DNA from: Bradyrhizobium sp. ARR65
GTDB lineage: Bacteria; Pseudomonadota; Alphaproteobacteria; Rhizobiales; Xanthobacteraceae
Reading direction: 5' to 3'
DNA: 64,000 bases
Assembly (NCBI RefSeq): GCF_000472385.1
Contig: NZ_AWZU01000027.1
Location: 1-64,000 of the forward strand
Shown here: positions 32,655-42,077 of the stretch, in pieces
Numbering within the stretch: position 1 is the first letter of the stretch
How the letters are laid out: the number at the start of each line of letters is the position of its first letter
Made by a program: the position numbers and the translations under genes
Notes under the pieces: generated by a model
What the model was told of the DNA's origin: nothing
Databases searched by the model: none
What the model saw: only the letters and a program-made list of their open reading frames with translations

Positions 32655-33815
32655 CTAGGTTGCCGGCCAAACGGCCCGCTTCGGCCGGCTCAGGATCACC
32701 AGGGTCAGCGCCACGGCCAGAAAGCTCATGGCGACGAAGCCGATGCCCTGGAGCAGATCGCGTCCATAAAGCACCCCGCCGATGGCCGAGCCCATCGCCT
32801 GCCCGATATACAGCACCGAGGTGTTGAGCGACACCGAAGCCGAGGCGAGTGGCGGCGCGGCGGCCACAAGCCTCACCTGCTGCATGGAATTGCTCGAGGC
32901 AAATCCAAGCCCCCAAATCGCAACCGAGACCGCCATCGAAGGATAATTGCCGGCACAGACCGCCCATCCGGCTATTCCCATCAACACACATGTCGTCGCC
33001 AGCACAGAGGTGTTGTACGGGCCCCAACTATCCACGATCCGCGTCGCGATAACGACCCCGACAAAGCCGGCAATCCCGTAGAGCGCAAAGACCAAGCCCA
33101 CCGCGTCGGACCCGACATGGGCCAGCTTCGACAGCAGCGGACCCATGAAGGTGAACACCACAAACTGCCCCGACATCTGCAGTGTCGTGATCAGCAGCAA
33201 CAGAACGACGGTCCGGTTGCGCGCGAGCGCGGCCCAGGTCTTTAAGTCCACCGGCACGCCCTTCAGGGCTCGCGGCAGGCGCCATGCGACCAATAGAAAA
33301 CAGAGAATGCCGAACGCACCGACCGCACCATAGGCGGATCGCCAGCCATAGTGGCTGGCGATGAATGTGATGAGCGGCAGGCCTGCGGCAGCGGCAAGCG
33401 ACCAGCCGAGAAAGACATAGGCGATGGCGCTGCCGCGTTTTTCGGCCGGCACGATCAGCGCAGTGGTGCCCGCCGCCTGAGGGGTATAAAGCGCGCCGAT
33501 CGCCAGCATCACCATGCGAATGGCGAGCAGGCTGGCATAACCAGGCGCAAGCGCAGAGGCGAGATTGGCGCAGGCCATCACAGCAAGCGTCGTTGCCAGC
33601 AGCGTTCGCCGCTCGATCCGGCTGGTCAGCCAGGCCGTCAGCGGCGAGCCGATGCACAGCACCGCCGCGCCGAAAGTGATGAGCAGGCCTGCGGTGCGGA
33701 TGCTGATGTCGAGGCCATCGGCCAATTCGGCAAGCATCCCCGCCGGCGCCAGGACCGAGCAGCCGGTGAGGATATTTCCGAGCATCAAGGAGGTGGGAGC
33801 GAAGCGGCGAGTCAC
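32655..33815 (-). CDS. MFS transporter, arabinose-efflux type
   Basis: A 386-residue Major Facilitator with 12 predicted helices. The motif-A loop RIERRTLLATTL follows TM2, and VPAEKRGSAIAYVFLGWSLAAAAGLPL corresponds to the TM4/5 antiporter region. Family members export sugars, amino acids or drugs. The start is GTG 33815; the ATG at 33819 is out of frame. A 42-base inverted repeat lies immediately upstream, so it is probably a repressed efflux gene. Confidence 0.9.
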   Translation of the reverse strand: MTRRFAPTSLMLGNILTGCSVLAPAGMLAELADGLDISIRTAGLLITFGAAVLCIGSPLTAWLTSRIERRTLLATTLAVMACANLASALAPGYASLLAIRMVMLAIGALYTPQAAGTTALIVPAEKRGSAIAYVFLGWSLAAAAGLPLITFIASHYGWRSAYGAVGAFGILCFLLVAWRLPRALKGVPVDLKTWAALARNRTVVLLLLITTLQMSGQFVVFTFMGPLLSKLAHVGSDAVGLVFALYGIAGFVGVVIATRIVDSWGPYNTSVLATTCVLMGIAGWAVCAGNYPSMAVSVAIWGLGFASSNSMQQVRLVAAAPPLASASVSLNTSVLYIGQAMGSAIGGVLYGRDLLQGIGFVAMSFLAVALTLVILSRPKRAVWPAT

Positions 33816-33837
33816 GCATTCCTCATAGCAGATAGTT

Positions 33838-33879
33838 CAATGCATTTGCATGAAACCTTCTCATGCGACAAATGCATTG
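33838..33879. promoter_or_regulatory. Large dyad operator between MFS gene and thrS
   Basis: CAATGCATTTG (33838-33848) and CAAATGCATTG (33869-33879) are perfect inverted arms. Inside them CATGA (33849-33853) and TCATG (33861-33865) pair as well. The left half itself contains ATGCATTTGCAT. The site starts 22 bases before the MFS start. MarR- or TetR-type repressors often use such ATGCA-type palindromes, but no regulator gene is adjacent. Confidence 0.6.
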
Positions 33880-33989
33880 TTTGAGGGACGAGGCGCGCGA
33901 AGCCCGATTGCAACACCCGAATCGCCTGCTATATCGGCACTTTCCCGCTTACCTGCGCTCGTTCGCAGGAGTGAGCTCAAGGAGCACCC

Positions 33990-36068
33990 ATGTCCGAGCA
34001 AAAGCCGTCCGAACAAAAGCCACCCGAGCACAAATCCGAATCCGGGTTCCAATACAGCCTCTCCAATCTCAAGCCCGTGCAGCCGCCTGAGGAGATCACC
34101 CTCACCTTCCCCGACGGCGCCAAACGCAAATTTCCGAAAGACACCACCGGCCTGGACATCGCCAAGGGTATCTCGCCCTCTCTTGCCAAACGCACGGTCG
34201 CGATGGCGCTCAATGGCGATCTCGCCGATCTCAACGATCCGATCACGCAGGACGCGAGAATCGAATTCGTGTCCCGTGAGGAGCCGCGCGCGCTGGAATT
34301 GATCCGGCATGACTGCGCCCATGTGCTCGCGGAAGCCGTGCAATCGCTGTGGCCGGGCACCCAGGTGACGATCGGCCCGGTGATCGAGAACGGCTTCTAT
34401 TACGACTTCTTCCGCAACGAGCCGTTTACGCCGGAGGATTTCGCCGCGATCGAGAAGAAGATGCGCGAGATCATCGCCCGCGACAAGCCCTTTACCAAAG
34501 AGGTTTGGGATCGCGAAAAGGCAAAGCAGGTGTTCCGCGACAAGGGCGAGGCCTTCAAGGTCGAGCTGGTCGACGCCATTCCTGGCGATGAGCCGATCAA
34601 GATTTATTTCCAGGGCGACTGGTTCGATCTCTGCCGCGGTCCGCATATGACCTCGACGGGAAAGATCGGCAATGCCTTCAGGCTGATGAAGGTCGCTGGC
34701 GCCTATTGGCGCGGTGATTCCAACAACCCGATGCTGACCCGCATCTACGGCACCGCTTTCGCCAAGCAGGAGGAGCTCGACGCCTACCTGAAGCAGACCG
34801 AGGAAGCCGAGAAGCGCGACCATCGCAAGCTCGGCCGCGAGCTCGACCTCTTCCACTTCCAGGAGGAAGGTCCGGGCGTCGTGTTCTGGCACCCGAAGGG
34901 CTGGACCATCTTCCAGCAGTTGATCGCCTACATGCGGCGGCGCCTCGCGGGCGACTACAACGAGGTCAACGCCCCGCAGATCCTGGACAAGTCGCTGTGG
35001 GAGACCTCCGGCCATTGGGACTGGTACCGCGAAAACATGTTCGCGGCGCAATCAGCCGGCGACGAGGCTGAGGACAAGCGTTGGTTCGCGCTGAAGCCGA
35101 TGAACTGCCCGGGCCATGTGCAGATCTTCAAGCACGGCTTGAAGAGCTACCGCGACCTGCCGTTGCGGCTTGCGGAATTTGGCGTGGTTCATCGCTATGA
35201 GCCGTCCGGCGCCATGCACGGCTTGATGCGCGTGCGCGGCTTCACCCAGGACGATGCGCATATCTTCTGCACCGAGGACCAGCTCGCCGACGAGTGTCTG
35301 AAGATCAACGATCTGATCCTCTCGACCTATGCCGATTTCGGCTTCGAGGGCGAGCTGACCGTGAAGCTTTCGACCCGGCCGGAGAAGCGCGTCGGCACGG
35401 ACGCGATGTGGGACCACGCCGAGCGCGTCATGGCGACTGTGCTGTCGGAGATCGCTGCCCAGCGCAACAACATCAAGACCGAGATCAATCCGGGCGAAGG
35501 CGCCTTCTACGGGCCGAAATTCGAATATGTGCTGCGCGATGCCATCGGCCGCGACTGGCAGTGCGGCACCACGCAGGTCGACTTCAACCTGCCGGAGCGG
35601 TTCGGCGCGTTCTACATCGACCATGATGGATCGAAGAAAGCGCCCGTCATGGTGCATCGCGCGATCTGCGGCTCGATGGAGCGCTTCATCGGCATCCTGA
35701 TCGAGCATTACGCCGGCAATTTCCCGCTTTGGCTGGCGCCCATCCAGGCGGTGGTCACCACCATTACCTCCGAAGGCGACGAATACGCCAAGCAGGTGAT
35801 GGAAGCGGCGCGGCGTTCGGGCCTGCGGGTCGACATCGATCTGCGCAACGAGAAGATCAACTACAAGGTCCGCGAGCATTCGCTGGCGAAGATCCCCGCG
35901 CTCCTCGTGGTCGGCAAGAAAGAGGCCGAGACGCATTCGGTCTCGGTGCGCCGGCTGGGCAGCGATGGGCAGAGGGTGATGCCGACGGAAGAGGCGATCG
36001 CCGCGCTGGTGGAGGAAGCGATTCCGCCGGACGTGCGGCGGGGGCAACTACGCGCGGCGGCCGAATGA
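33990..36068 (+). CDS. thrS: Threonyl-tRNA synthetase
   Basis: A 692-residue class II synthetase. A short N-tail precedes the TGS domain (about 33-95, TFPDGAKRKFPKDTTG), the editing domain with CAHVLAEAVQSLWPG and DLCRGPHM, and the catalytic core with motif 2 and MNCPGHVQIFK (zinc Cys). The anticodon-binding domain (ALLVVGKKEAETHSVSVR) closes the protein. AAGGAGCACCC precedes ATG 33990. It is transcribed with the nitroreductase gene downstream, 69 bases away. Confidence 0.98.
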   Translation: MSEQKPSEQKPPEHKSESGFQYSLSNLKPVQPPEEITLTFPDGAKRKFPKDTTGLDIAKGISPSLAKRTVAMALNGDLADLNDPITQDARIEFVSREEPRALELIRHDCAHVLAEAVQSLWPGTQVTIGPVIENGFYYDFFRNEPFTPEDFAAIEKKMREIIARDKPFTKEVWDREKAKQVFRDKGEAFKVELVDAIPGDEPIKIYFQGDWFDLCRGPHMTSTGKIGNAFRLMKVAGAYWRGDSNNPMLTRIYGTAFAKQEELDAYLKQTEEAEKRDHRKLGRELDLFHFQEEGPGVVFWHPKGWTIFQQLIAYMRRRLAGDYNEVNAPQILDKSLWETSGHWDWYRENMFAAQSAGDEAEDKRWFALKPMNCPGHVQIFKHGLKSYRDLPLRLAEFGVVHRYEPSGAMHGLMRVRGFTQDDAHIFCTEDQLADECLKINDLILSTYADFGFEGELTVKLSTRPEKRVGTDAMWDHAERVMATVLSEIAAQRNNIKTEINPGEGAFYGPKFEYVLRDAIGRDWQCGTTQVDFNLPERFGAFYIDHDGSKKAPVMVHRAICGSMERFIGILIEHYAGNFPLWLAPIQAVVTTITSEGDEYAKQVMEAARRSGLRVDIDLRNEKINYKVREHSLAKIPALLVVGKKEAETHSVSVRRLGSDGQRVMPTEEAIAALVEEAIPPDVRRGQLRAAAE

Positions 36069-36137
36069 AGCGATCATAATCGCTCTAAACTGCGCTTCCG
36101 CTCGCGGGAGCGCACGCCTATCTCTCCGGCGATTGTC

Positions 36138-36722
36138 ATGTCCGAAGAAAGAAACATCGTGCCCGACGCCATTGAACTTCTGAAAGCCCGCCGTTCGGTC
36201 AAGCCGCGCGAGATGACCGGCCCCGGCCCCTCGCCCGCCGAGATCGAGACCATCCTGACCATCGGCGCGCGGGTGCCGGATCACGGCAAGCTCGCGCCCT
36301 GGCGCTTCATCATCTTCGAGGGTGAAGCGCGCGAGCGCGCGGGTGAAGTGATCGCAAAGGTGTTCGCCAGGAAGAACCCGCAGGCGAGCGCGGCCGAGAT
36401 TGAGATCGAGAAAAAGCGCCTGACGGACGCGCCGCTGGTGATCGCGGTGGTCAGCTTTACCAAGCCGCATCCGAAGGTGCCTCCGTTCGAGCAGGAACTG
36501 TCGGCCGGCGCCAGCGCGATGAACATCGTGACCGCGGCTACTGCGCTCGGCTACGGCGCCTGCTGGCTGACGGGCTGGTTCGCCTTCGACCGCGACGTGC
36601 TCGATGGTCTCGGATTGAAGCCGGACGAAAAGATCGCGGGCTTTATTCATATCGGCAAGCCAAGCAAGCCGAACGAGGAGCGCCCGCGGCCGGCGCTGTC
36701 GGAGATCGTGACGCGGTTCTAG
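36138..36722 (+). CDS. Nitroreductase-family flavoprotein
   Basis: A 194-residue FMN-dependent nitroreductase of the YdjA/small class. FMN phosphate contacts are in LKARRSVKPREM, then PDHGKLAPWRFIIFEG, the dimer region SAGASAMNIVTAATALGYGACWLTG, and HIGKPSKPNEERPRP at the end. It probably reduces nitroaromatics or quinones with NAD(P)H; the physiological substrate is unknown. It follows thrS on the same strand. Confidence 0.9.
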   Translation: MSEERNIVPDAIELLKARRSVKPREMTGPGPSPAEIETILTIGARVPDHGKLAPWRFIIFEGEARERAGEVIAKVFARKNPQASAAEIEIEKKRLTDAPLVIAVVSFTKPHPKVPPFEQELSAGASAMNIVTAATALGYGACWLTGWFAFDRDVLDGLGLKPDEKIAGFIHIGKPSKPNEERPRPALSEIVTRF

Positions 36723-36728
36723 CTCTTT

Positions 36729-36825
36729 GTCGCCCCGGCGAAGGCCGGTGCATACCAAGCATTTCCTAAACGACATCCCGCCGTCATGGTCCGCGAAGGC
36801 GGGGTATCCAGTACGTCGCGGCTTC
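36729..36825. repeat. Dispersed repeat, CGCCCCGGCGAAGGCCGG family
   Basis: Starts CGCCCCGGCGAAGGCCGGTG and ends GCGAAGGCGGGGTATCCAGT; the two ends are similar in composition and order to a repeat often seen near convergent gene ends in rhizobia. It separates the nitroreductase from the GGDEF-EAL gene. Confidence 0.55.
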
Positions 36826-36863
36826 ACCGTAACAGAGTGACGAGCTATGCGAACGGAAAGTTC

Positions 36864-39335
36864 TCACGCCGCCTTCGATGATCGCGCGCCGAAGCGGAAC
36901 AATAACTGCTCGACTTCGGCGGCCGGCTTGGCCCCGCTGAACAGAAAGCCCTGCACCTCGTTGCAGCCCTCCGCGCGGAGCCAGTCGAGCTGATCGACGG
37001 TCTCCACTCCTTCCGCCGTGGTGGTGATATTGAGGCTGCGGCCCAGTCCTGAGATCGCGCGCACGATGGCGAGGCAGTCGCTGCGCTTTGCCAAGTCTTT
37101 CACAAAGGAGCGATCGATCTTGATCTTGTCGAACGGGAAGCTGCGCAAATAACTCAACGACGAATAGCCGGTACCGAAATCGTCCATCGAAATGCTGACG
37201 CCGAGCTCGCGAAGCTGATGCAGGATCGCGAGATTGGCCTCGGTCTCGGCCAGGAACACCGACTCGGTGATCTCGAGCTCGAGCCGCTTCGGCGACAGGC
37301 CGGAATTCGCCAGCGCCGAAATCACCACCTGGACCAGGTTGCGGCTGCGGAATTGCACCGGCGACAGATTGACCGCGACCTTGACCTGGTCGGGCCATTT
37401 CACCGCCTCGTTGCAGGCTTCGCGCAGTACCCACTCGCCGATCGACGTGATCAATCCGATGTCTTCCGCGATCGGAACGAATTCCGCCGGCGAGATCATG
37501 CCTTTCTCCGGATGGCGCCAGCGCAATAGCGACTCGAAGCCGGAGATGCGGCCGCTCGCGATGTCGACCAGCGGCTGGTAATGCAGCTCGAACTCGCCAT
37601 TGGCAAAGGCGTGCCGCAGATCGAGCTCCATGTCCCGGCGCTTCTGCGCCTGGCGGTCCATTTCCGGCTCGAAGAAGCGATGCACGCCGCGGCCGTCTTG
37701 CTTCGCCCGATAAAGTGCCATGTCTGCGTTGCGCAACAGTTCCTCGCCGCTCATGCCATCTCCGGGCGAGAGCGCGATCCCGATGGAGGCACCGATCACC
37801 ACTTCGTTGCCGTCGATCTCATAGGGCTGACTGAGAACATGGATCAGGCGCCCGGCAAAGTCGCTGGTCTCGTTCGGCGAAGCGATGGAGGTGAGAATCA
37901 CCGCGAATTCGTCGCCCCCGAGCCGCGCGGCAAGGTTGTTGCCATGGACATGCGACTGCAAGCGGTCGGCGACCTGCCTCAGCAGGCGATCGCCCATGGG
38001 ATGGCCGTAGGAATCGTTGACGTTCTTGAACAGGTCGAGATCGACGCAGAGCACCGCGACGCGCTTGCCGTCCGCATTGCCGCCCTCCAGCGCCTGCTGC
38101 AGGCGCTCCTGGTAAAGCTCGCGATTGGCCAGATTGGTCAGGCCGTCATGGTGGGCCATATAGGCGATGCGCGCCTCGGCCTTGAGCCGTTCGGTAATGT
38201 CGACGACAGCGACGAGATAGGCGTTGCGTCCCTCGAATGAGAGGCGGCGCCCGAAGGTGAGCACGCAAATCTCACTGCCGTCGGCCCGCAGATGCCGCCA
38301 ATGCCGTCCGGACTGATAGTGCTCGCCGAGATGCCGCAATGCCTGGCTGTGGCTCACCCATTCATCCTGCGGCCACATCTCCCGGATCTTCATGCTCAGG
38401 AATTTTTCGCGGCTGTAGCCATAATGCTGCACGGCCGCGTCATTGACCTTCAAAAATCCCGTCGTCTCCGGATCGAACACCCACATCGGCATCGGATTGC
38501 TGTCGAACAGCAGCCGGAATGAGGCTTCGCGCCGCTTCAACGGCGTGACATCGGAAATCGTCAGCGACAGGATATCGCCGAAAGCGGTTACCCCCAGTCG
38601 CAGACTGCGCTCGTCGCTGTCGATCTCGAACTGGTCGCGCACCCCTTTCGCGACCGCCTCACGCAGTCGCGCGACCACCAATTCCGAACAGAGCAGATGC
38701 CCACCCTCGCTCAAGCGCCGCCACTGCAGGCCTTGCGCGGGGACCTTGAGCAGTTTCGCCGCCCCCTCATTGTGGTGCACGATCTGGAAGTCGGATGGAG
38801 CGCCGCTCGCGTCGCGAATGGTCGAAACCGAGATCACGCCGTCTTCGGTGGTGGAAAAGATCGCGTCCAGGAGATTGTATTGCGCCCCGCGCTCGTTGAC
38901 ATAGGTGCCGACCAGCGTGCCGCCCCAGCGCGAGAACGTCGGCAGCGCCAAGACGTCATAGGTCCGCACCATGCCGTCGCGCACGCAATGAGCGACGGCC
39001 TGATAGGGGCGGCTGTTCTTCACCGCGTTGGATGCCGCTTCAGTAAGGACAGTCGCGCAATCCGGCGGCAGCACGTGCATCGGAATGTCCCAGCGCTCGT
39101 CGCCGAGCCATTTCTGGGCATAGCGGCCGGTGCGCGATACCGCGAACGCGTCATTATCGCCATTCAGCAGTACCATGTGGTCGGCGAGCCGTCCGAGGCT
39201 GCCCAGCATCACGTCCTCGTAACGGGGAAGTCTTTCGCCGGGCTTGAGCGCCGCCTGCCACTTGCGCCGCAGCACCGGCACGTCTTCGAACATGTCTGTC
39301 GTTAGTTTTGCGGACTGCTTTTTGGCGACGCCCAT
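36864..39335 (-). CDS. PAS-GGDEF-EAL cyclic-di-GMP protein
   Basis: An 823-residue signalling protein. The N-terminal 150 residues resemble a PAS_5 domain (VLRRKWQAALKPGERLPRYEDV); two further PAS segments follow, the second at about 275-385 (FRLLFDSNPMPMWVFDPE). The GGDEF domain has an intact RLGGDEFAV and lacks an RxxD inhibitory site upstream. The EAL domain begins ESLLRW, a tolerated ESL variant, and keeps NLSPVQF, ELEITES and DDFGTGYSS. It can therefore be a cyclase, a phosphodiesterase or both. ATG 39335 is chosen. No transmembrane segment is seen. Confidence 0.92.
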   Translation of the reverse strand: MGVAKKQSAKLTTDMFEDVPVLRRKWQAALKPGERLPRYEDVMLGSLGRLADHMVLLNGDNDAFAVSRTGRYAQKWLGDERWDIPMHVLPPDCATVLTEAASNAVKNSRPYQAVAHCVRDGMVRTYDVLALPTFSRWGGTLVGTYVNERGAQYNLLDAIFSTTEDGVISVSTIRDASGAPSDFQIVHHNEGAAKLLKVPAQGLQWRRLSEGGHLLCSELVVARLREAVAKGVRDQFEIDSDERSLRLGVTAFGDILSLTISDVTPLKRREASFRLLFDSNPMPMWVFDPETTGFLKVNDAAVQHYGYSREKFLSMKIREMWPQDEWVSHSQALRHLGEHYQSGRHWRHLRADGSEICVLTFGRRLSFEGRNAYLVAVVDITERLKAEARIAYMAHHDGLTNLANRELYQERLQQALEGGNADGKRVAVLCVDLDLFKNVNDSYGHPMGDRLLRQVADRLQSHVHGNNLAARLGGDEFAVILTSIASPNETSDFAGRLIHVLSQPYEIDGNEVVIGASIGIALSPGDGMSGEELLRNADMALYRAKQDGRGVHRFFEPEMDRQAQKRRDMELDLRHAFANGEFELHYQPLVDIASGRISGFESLLRWRHPEKGMISPAEFVPIAEDIGLITSIGEWVLREACNEAVKWPDQVKVAVNLSPVQFRSRNLVQVVISALANSGLSPKRLELEITESVFLAETEANLAILHQLRELGVSISMDDFGTGYSSLSYLRSFPFDKIKIDRSFVKDLAKRSDCLAIVRAISGLGRSLNITTTAEGVETVDQLDWLRAEGCNEVQGFLFSGAKPAAEVEQLLFRFGARSSKAA

Positions 39336-39556
39336 GAGATTCCCCGCGCACCCGGCTTCTGCCCCGCGCATCCAATGCGGACCGGCTTAATGGGATGTAA
39401 AAAATGAACGACGCGCGCGCACGATAGGTCATTATGACAGTTTTAAGTCATCCAATGGTTAGTGCGCGTTAGGGATTATGACAGCGGCCCACCAACTGGT
39501 TGCACATGCTCCGCAATTTCGCTCAGCCTTAGCGCGAATCTCTACTCACTTCTACG

Positions 39557-40630
39557 CTAACGCGCGATCACCTCGACCTCGCCGTCGACGCCATTGACCA
39601 CGTTGAACGGCCGCTCATAGACCTTGCCTTCATTCTTGGCGATGGCGCGGTATTCGCCCTCCGACAGCACCACTTTTGGAAAGGCGCCGATCGATTCCTT
39701 GATGACGTCGCCGCCCGGCGTAATCACCGACCAGGCAGTATTGGCCAGCGCCTCGCCGCCCTTGTCGGTGACGAGTTTCAGGGTGATGACGGCGGCGCGA
39801 TGACTGACGGTGACGTCCGTCAGCTTGCCGGCCTGCACGCGGATGTCGGAGCGCACCACGGAGTTGGCGTCGCCATAATTGGAGACGATGTAGTAAGTGC
39901 CCTCGGGAAGCAGCACGACGTCGCCGGCTGCCACGTTGGGCACTAACGGCGCGCGCTCGCCGACTTCGAACTGGCTGCCTTTGTAGATCGCAAAGGATAT
40001 CTGGTTCTGCGGAATCTTGCTGCTGCCAACCCGGCCCTCCAGTCGCAAGCCGCCGGCCGGAAGCACGAACGCCTCGCGATCGGTTTCGGCCTTTAGCGAG
40101 ACGGTCCGGATAGCGGTGACCAGCCCCAGCGCGACGTGCACGACGTAGTTGCCCTGCGGCAGCACGATGCTCGGCGTGGCCGCGCGGTCTTCGCGGATCA
40201 TCTTGAACGTGCCGGTTTCGTCGGGCCGATCCGCAAACACCCGCCAGACCAGCCCGGCATTGATGACCGGCAGATCCTTGCCATAGCGCGCCGAGAGCGA
40301 CAGCACGCCTTGCCCCGGCGCCACGCTTGGAGCCGCGGTCGGCGGGACCGAGGTACTCGACGGCTGATTAAGCGCCGGCTGCGTCAGTGAGGGTTGCGTC
40401 AGCACCGGCGGCAGACTCGGGCCCGCCGCAGGCCCGCCGGAGGGTGCGAGGCTGACGGCGGGGCCTGGATCCGGTACCGCGCCCGGCGGGACCGGTGGAG
40501 GGCGGTCGCTGAACCACTGGGCTCTTGCGGGCGCAAACGCCAGCGCAGCCAGGGCGATGGTCAGCATCAAGCGCGGCAGCAGCCGACTGCTGCGCCGGAC
40601 ATCGATGAAACCGTCGCTCCCCCGTATCAT
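39557..40630 (-). CDS. Secreted beta-rich repeat protein
   Basis: A 357-residue protein starting at ATG 40630. Signal peptide (residues about 16-38, LPRLMLTIALAALAFAPARAQ), then a proline/serine-rich stretch with repeats (TQPSLTQPALNQPS). The folded part carries several Ig-like or PEGA-like beta modules (VVLPEGTYYIVSNYGD, VVLSEGEYRAIAKNEG, VLPQGNYVVHVALG). Its repeats of GxYxxx resemble carboxypeptidase-regulatory-like domains. It may bind surface polysaccharide; unproven. Confidence 0.75.
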   Translation of the reverse strand: MIRGSDGFIDVRRSSRLLPRLMLTIALAALAFAPARAQWFSDRPPPVPPGAVPDPGPAVSLAPSGGPAAGPSLPPVLTQPSLTQPALNQPSSTSVPPTAAPSVAPGQGVLSLSARYGKDLPVINAGLVWRVFADRPDETGTFKMIREDRAATPSIVLPQGNYVVHVALGLVTAIRTVSLKAETDREAFVLPAGGLRLEGRVGSSKIPQNQISFAIYKGSQFEVGERAPLVPNVAAGDVVLLPEGTYYIVSNYGDANSVVRSDIRVQAGKLTDVTVSHRAAVITLKLVTDKGGEALANTAWSVITPGGDVIKESIGAFPKVVLSEGEYRAIAKNEGKVYERPFNVVNGVDGEVEVIAR

Positions 40631-40864
40631 GAAGCAGCCTTTTACCGGAAACACGGCAAATTCAAGCCGGAAGCTGAACCAAGGGTGGGACAACGGAACC
40701 CATCGGAACCAGAAATGTTGTCTCGATCCAGTCACAAATCCCGCCTACCGACCTCGCTAACGGCATAAACCATGCTTCTGACAGATTCTGGCAAGAGGCA
40801 ATTGCCGCGCGTAGCCTGGTGAGAGGCCTCCTCGCTTGGCGGGAGGCCTCCGGGAGAGCTTTCG

Positions 40865-41872
40865 GTGTTGGACGGCCTGATCAGACGCGGACGAGACGAA
40901 GGGAACGGCATCGAAAAGGTGGGGCTCGGCACCATTCGGCGCCCCGTCATCGGGCTTGCGCTCGGCGGAGGCGCAGCGCGAGGATTTGCTCATATCGGCG
41001 TTCTGCGGACCCTGCTCGCCCACGGCATCGTCCCGAACATCGTGGTCGGCACCTCGATCGGCGCGGTGGTCGGCGGCGCCTACGCGGCCGGCCACCTCGA
41101 CACGCTGGAGGAGTGGGCCCGCGGCCTGCAGGTGCGAAACATTCTCGGCTATCTCGACATTCGCCTCAACGGCTCAGGCCTGATCGGCGGCGAGAAGCTT
41201 GCGGCAAAGCTCGAAGCTTCCATGGGCAATACGCTGATCGAAGACCTGCCGGTGAAATTCGCCAGCGTCGCCACCGAAGTGCGCACCGGTCATGAGATCT
41301 GGCTGACCCATGGCCGAGTCGTCGACGGCATGCGCGCATCTTACGCCCTGCCGGGCATCTTCGCGCCGGTCCTGATCGGCGACCGCTGGCTGGTCGACGG
41401 CGCGCTGGTCAATCCGGTCCCGGTGTCGGCGGCGCGCGCGCTCGGCGCGGAGATTGTCATTGCCGCCAACCTCTCCAGCGACGTGTTCACGCACTCGACC
41501 ACGATCTATTCGCACGGCGCACCGGCCGAAGTGCCGGAGACCGTGATAGATTCCACCGTGCCGCCCAAGCGCGGCATCGGCCGCTTCTTCTCGCCGGAGC
41601 GCACGGTCAAGCGCGAATTTTTCGGCAGCGCCGGCCGACCCGGCATCTCCTCCATCATGGTCGATGCCTTCAACATCATGCAGGACCGCATCACCCGCGC
41701 GCGCCTTGCTGGCGATCCGCCGGATCTGCTGATCACGCCGCGGGTCGGCCAGATCGGCTGGTTCGATTTCCATCGCGCCGCCGACCTGATCGACTTCGGC
41801 GCGCGTGCCGCCGAGCGCGCGCTGGATTCGATCCACGAAGCGATCCCGGCGCTGGCGCCGAAAGCGGAGTGA
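40865..41872 (+). CDS. Patatin-like phospholipase family protein
   Basis: A 335-residue patatin. The glycine-rich GGGAARGFAHIG (residues 34-45) precedes the nucleophile S64 in GTSIGAVVGG; the catalytic Asp is D178 in LVDGALVNP. This RssA/YchK-like group acts as lipid acyl hydrolase at the inner membrane. The start is GTG 40865. A 9-bp hairpin (GAGGCCTCC 40823-40831 / GGAGGCCTC 40842-40850) sits just upstream of the ribosome site, so translation may be structure-controlled. Confidence 0.9.
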   Translation: MLDGLIRRGRDEGNGIEKVGLGTIRRPVIGLALGGGAARGFAHIGVLRTLLAHGIVPNIVVGTSIGAVVGGAYAAGHLDTLEEWARGLQVRNILGYLDIRLNGSGLIGGEKLAAKLEASMGNTLIEDLPVKFASVATEVRTGHEIWLTHGRVVDGMRASYALPGIFAPVLIGDRWLVDGALVNPVPVSAARALGAEIVIAANLSSDVFTHSTTIYSHGAPAEVPETVIDSTVPPKRGIGRFFSPERTVKREFFGSAGRPGISSIMVDAFNIMQDRITRARLAGDPPDLLITPRVGQIGWFDFHRAADLIDFGARAAERALDSIHEAIPALAPKAE

Positions 41873-41905
41873 GGTCAGCCGAGCCGCCAGCCACACGCGC
41901 GGCTC

Positions 41906-42064
41906 TGCTCCTTCTCCCCGCGTTGTGGGCGTGACGAGCAAAGCTCGCGCTGGGAAGGTTGGGATGAAGGGGGCTGCCTCCGCGAGCGCGGTTCGTGGCG
42001 AGTCCCCTCGCCCGCATCGCAGTTACAATGCGATCCGACCTCTCCCAGCCAGCGCGGGGAGGTA
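41906..42064. repeat. Dispersed rhizobial repeat, CTTCTCCCCGC type
   Basis: CTTCTCCCCGCGTTGTGGGC begins it and CTCTCCCAGCCAGCGCGGGGA ends it; the ends form an imperfect inverted repeat. It lies between the patatin gene and the convergent CBS gene. Similar elements lie near convergent gene ends in these genomes. Confidence 0.55.
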
Positions 42065-42077
42065 AACCGACAGCGCC

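Noticed and set aside
33861..35051. Minus-strand frame opposite thrS
   Set aside because: thrS is certain on the plus strand; the antisense product is an artefact of codon bias.
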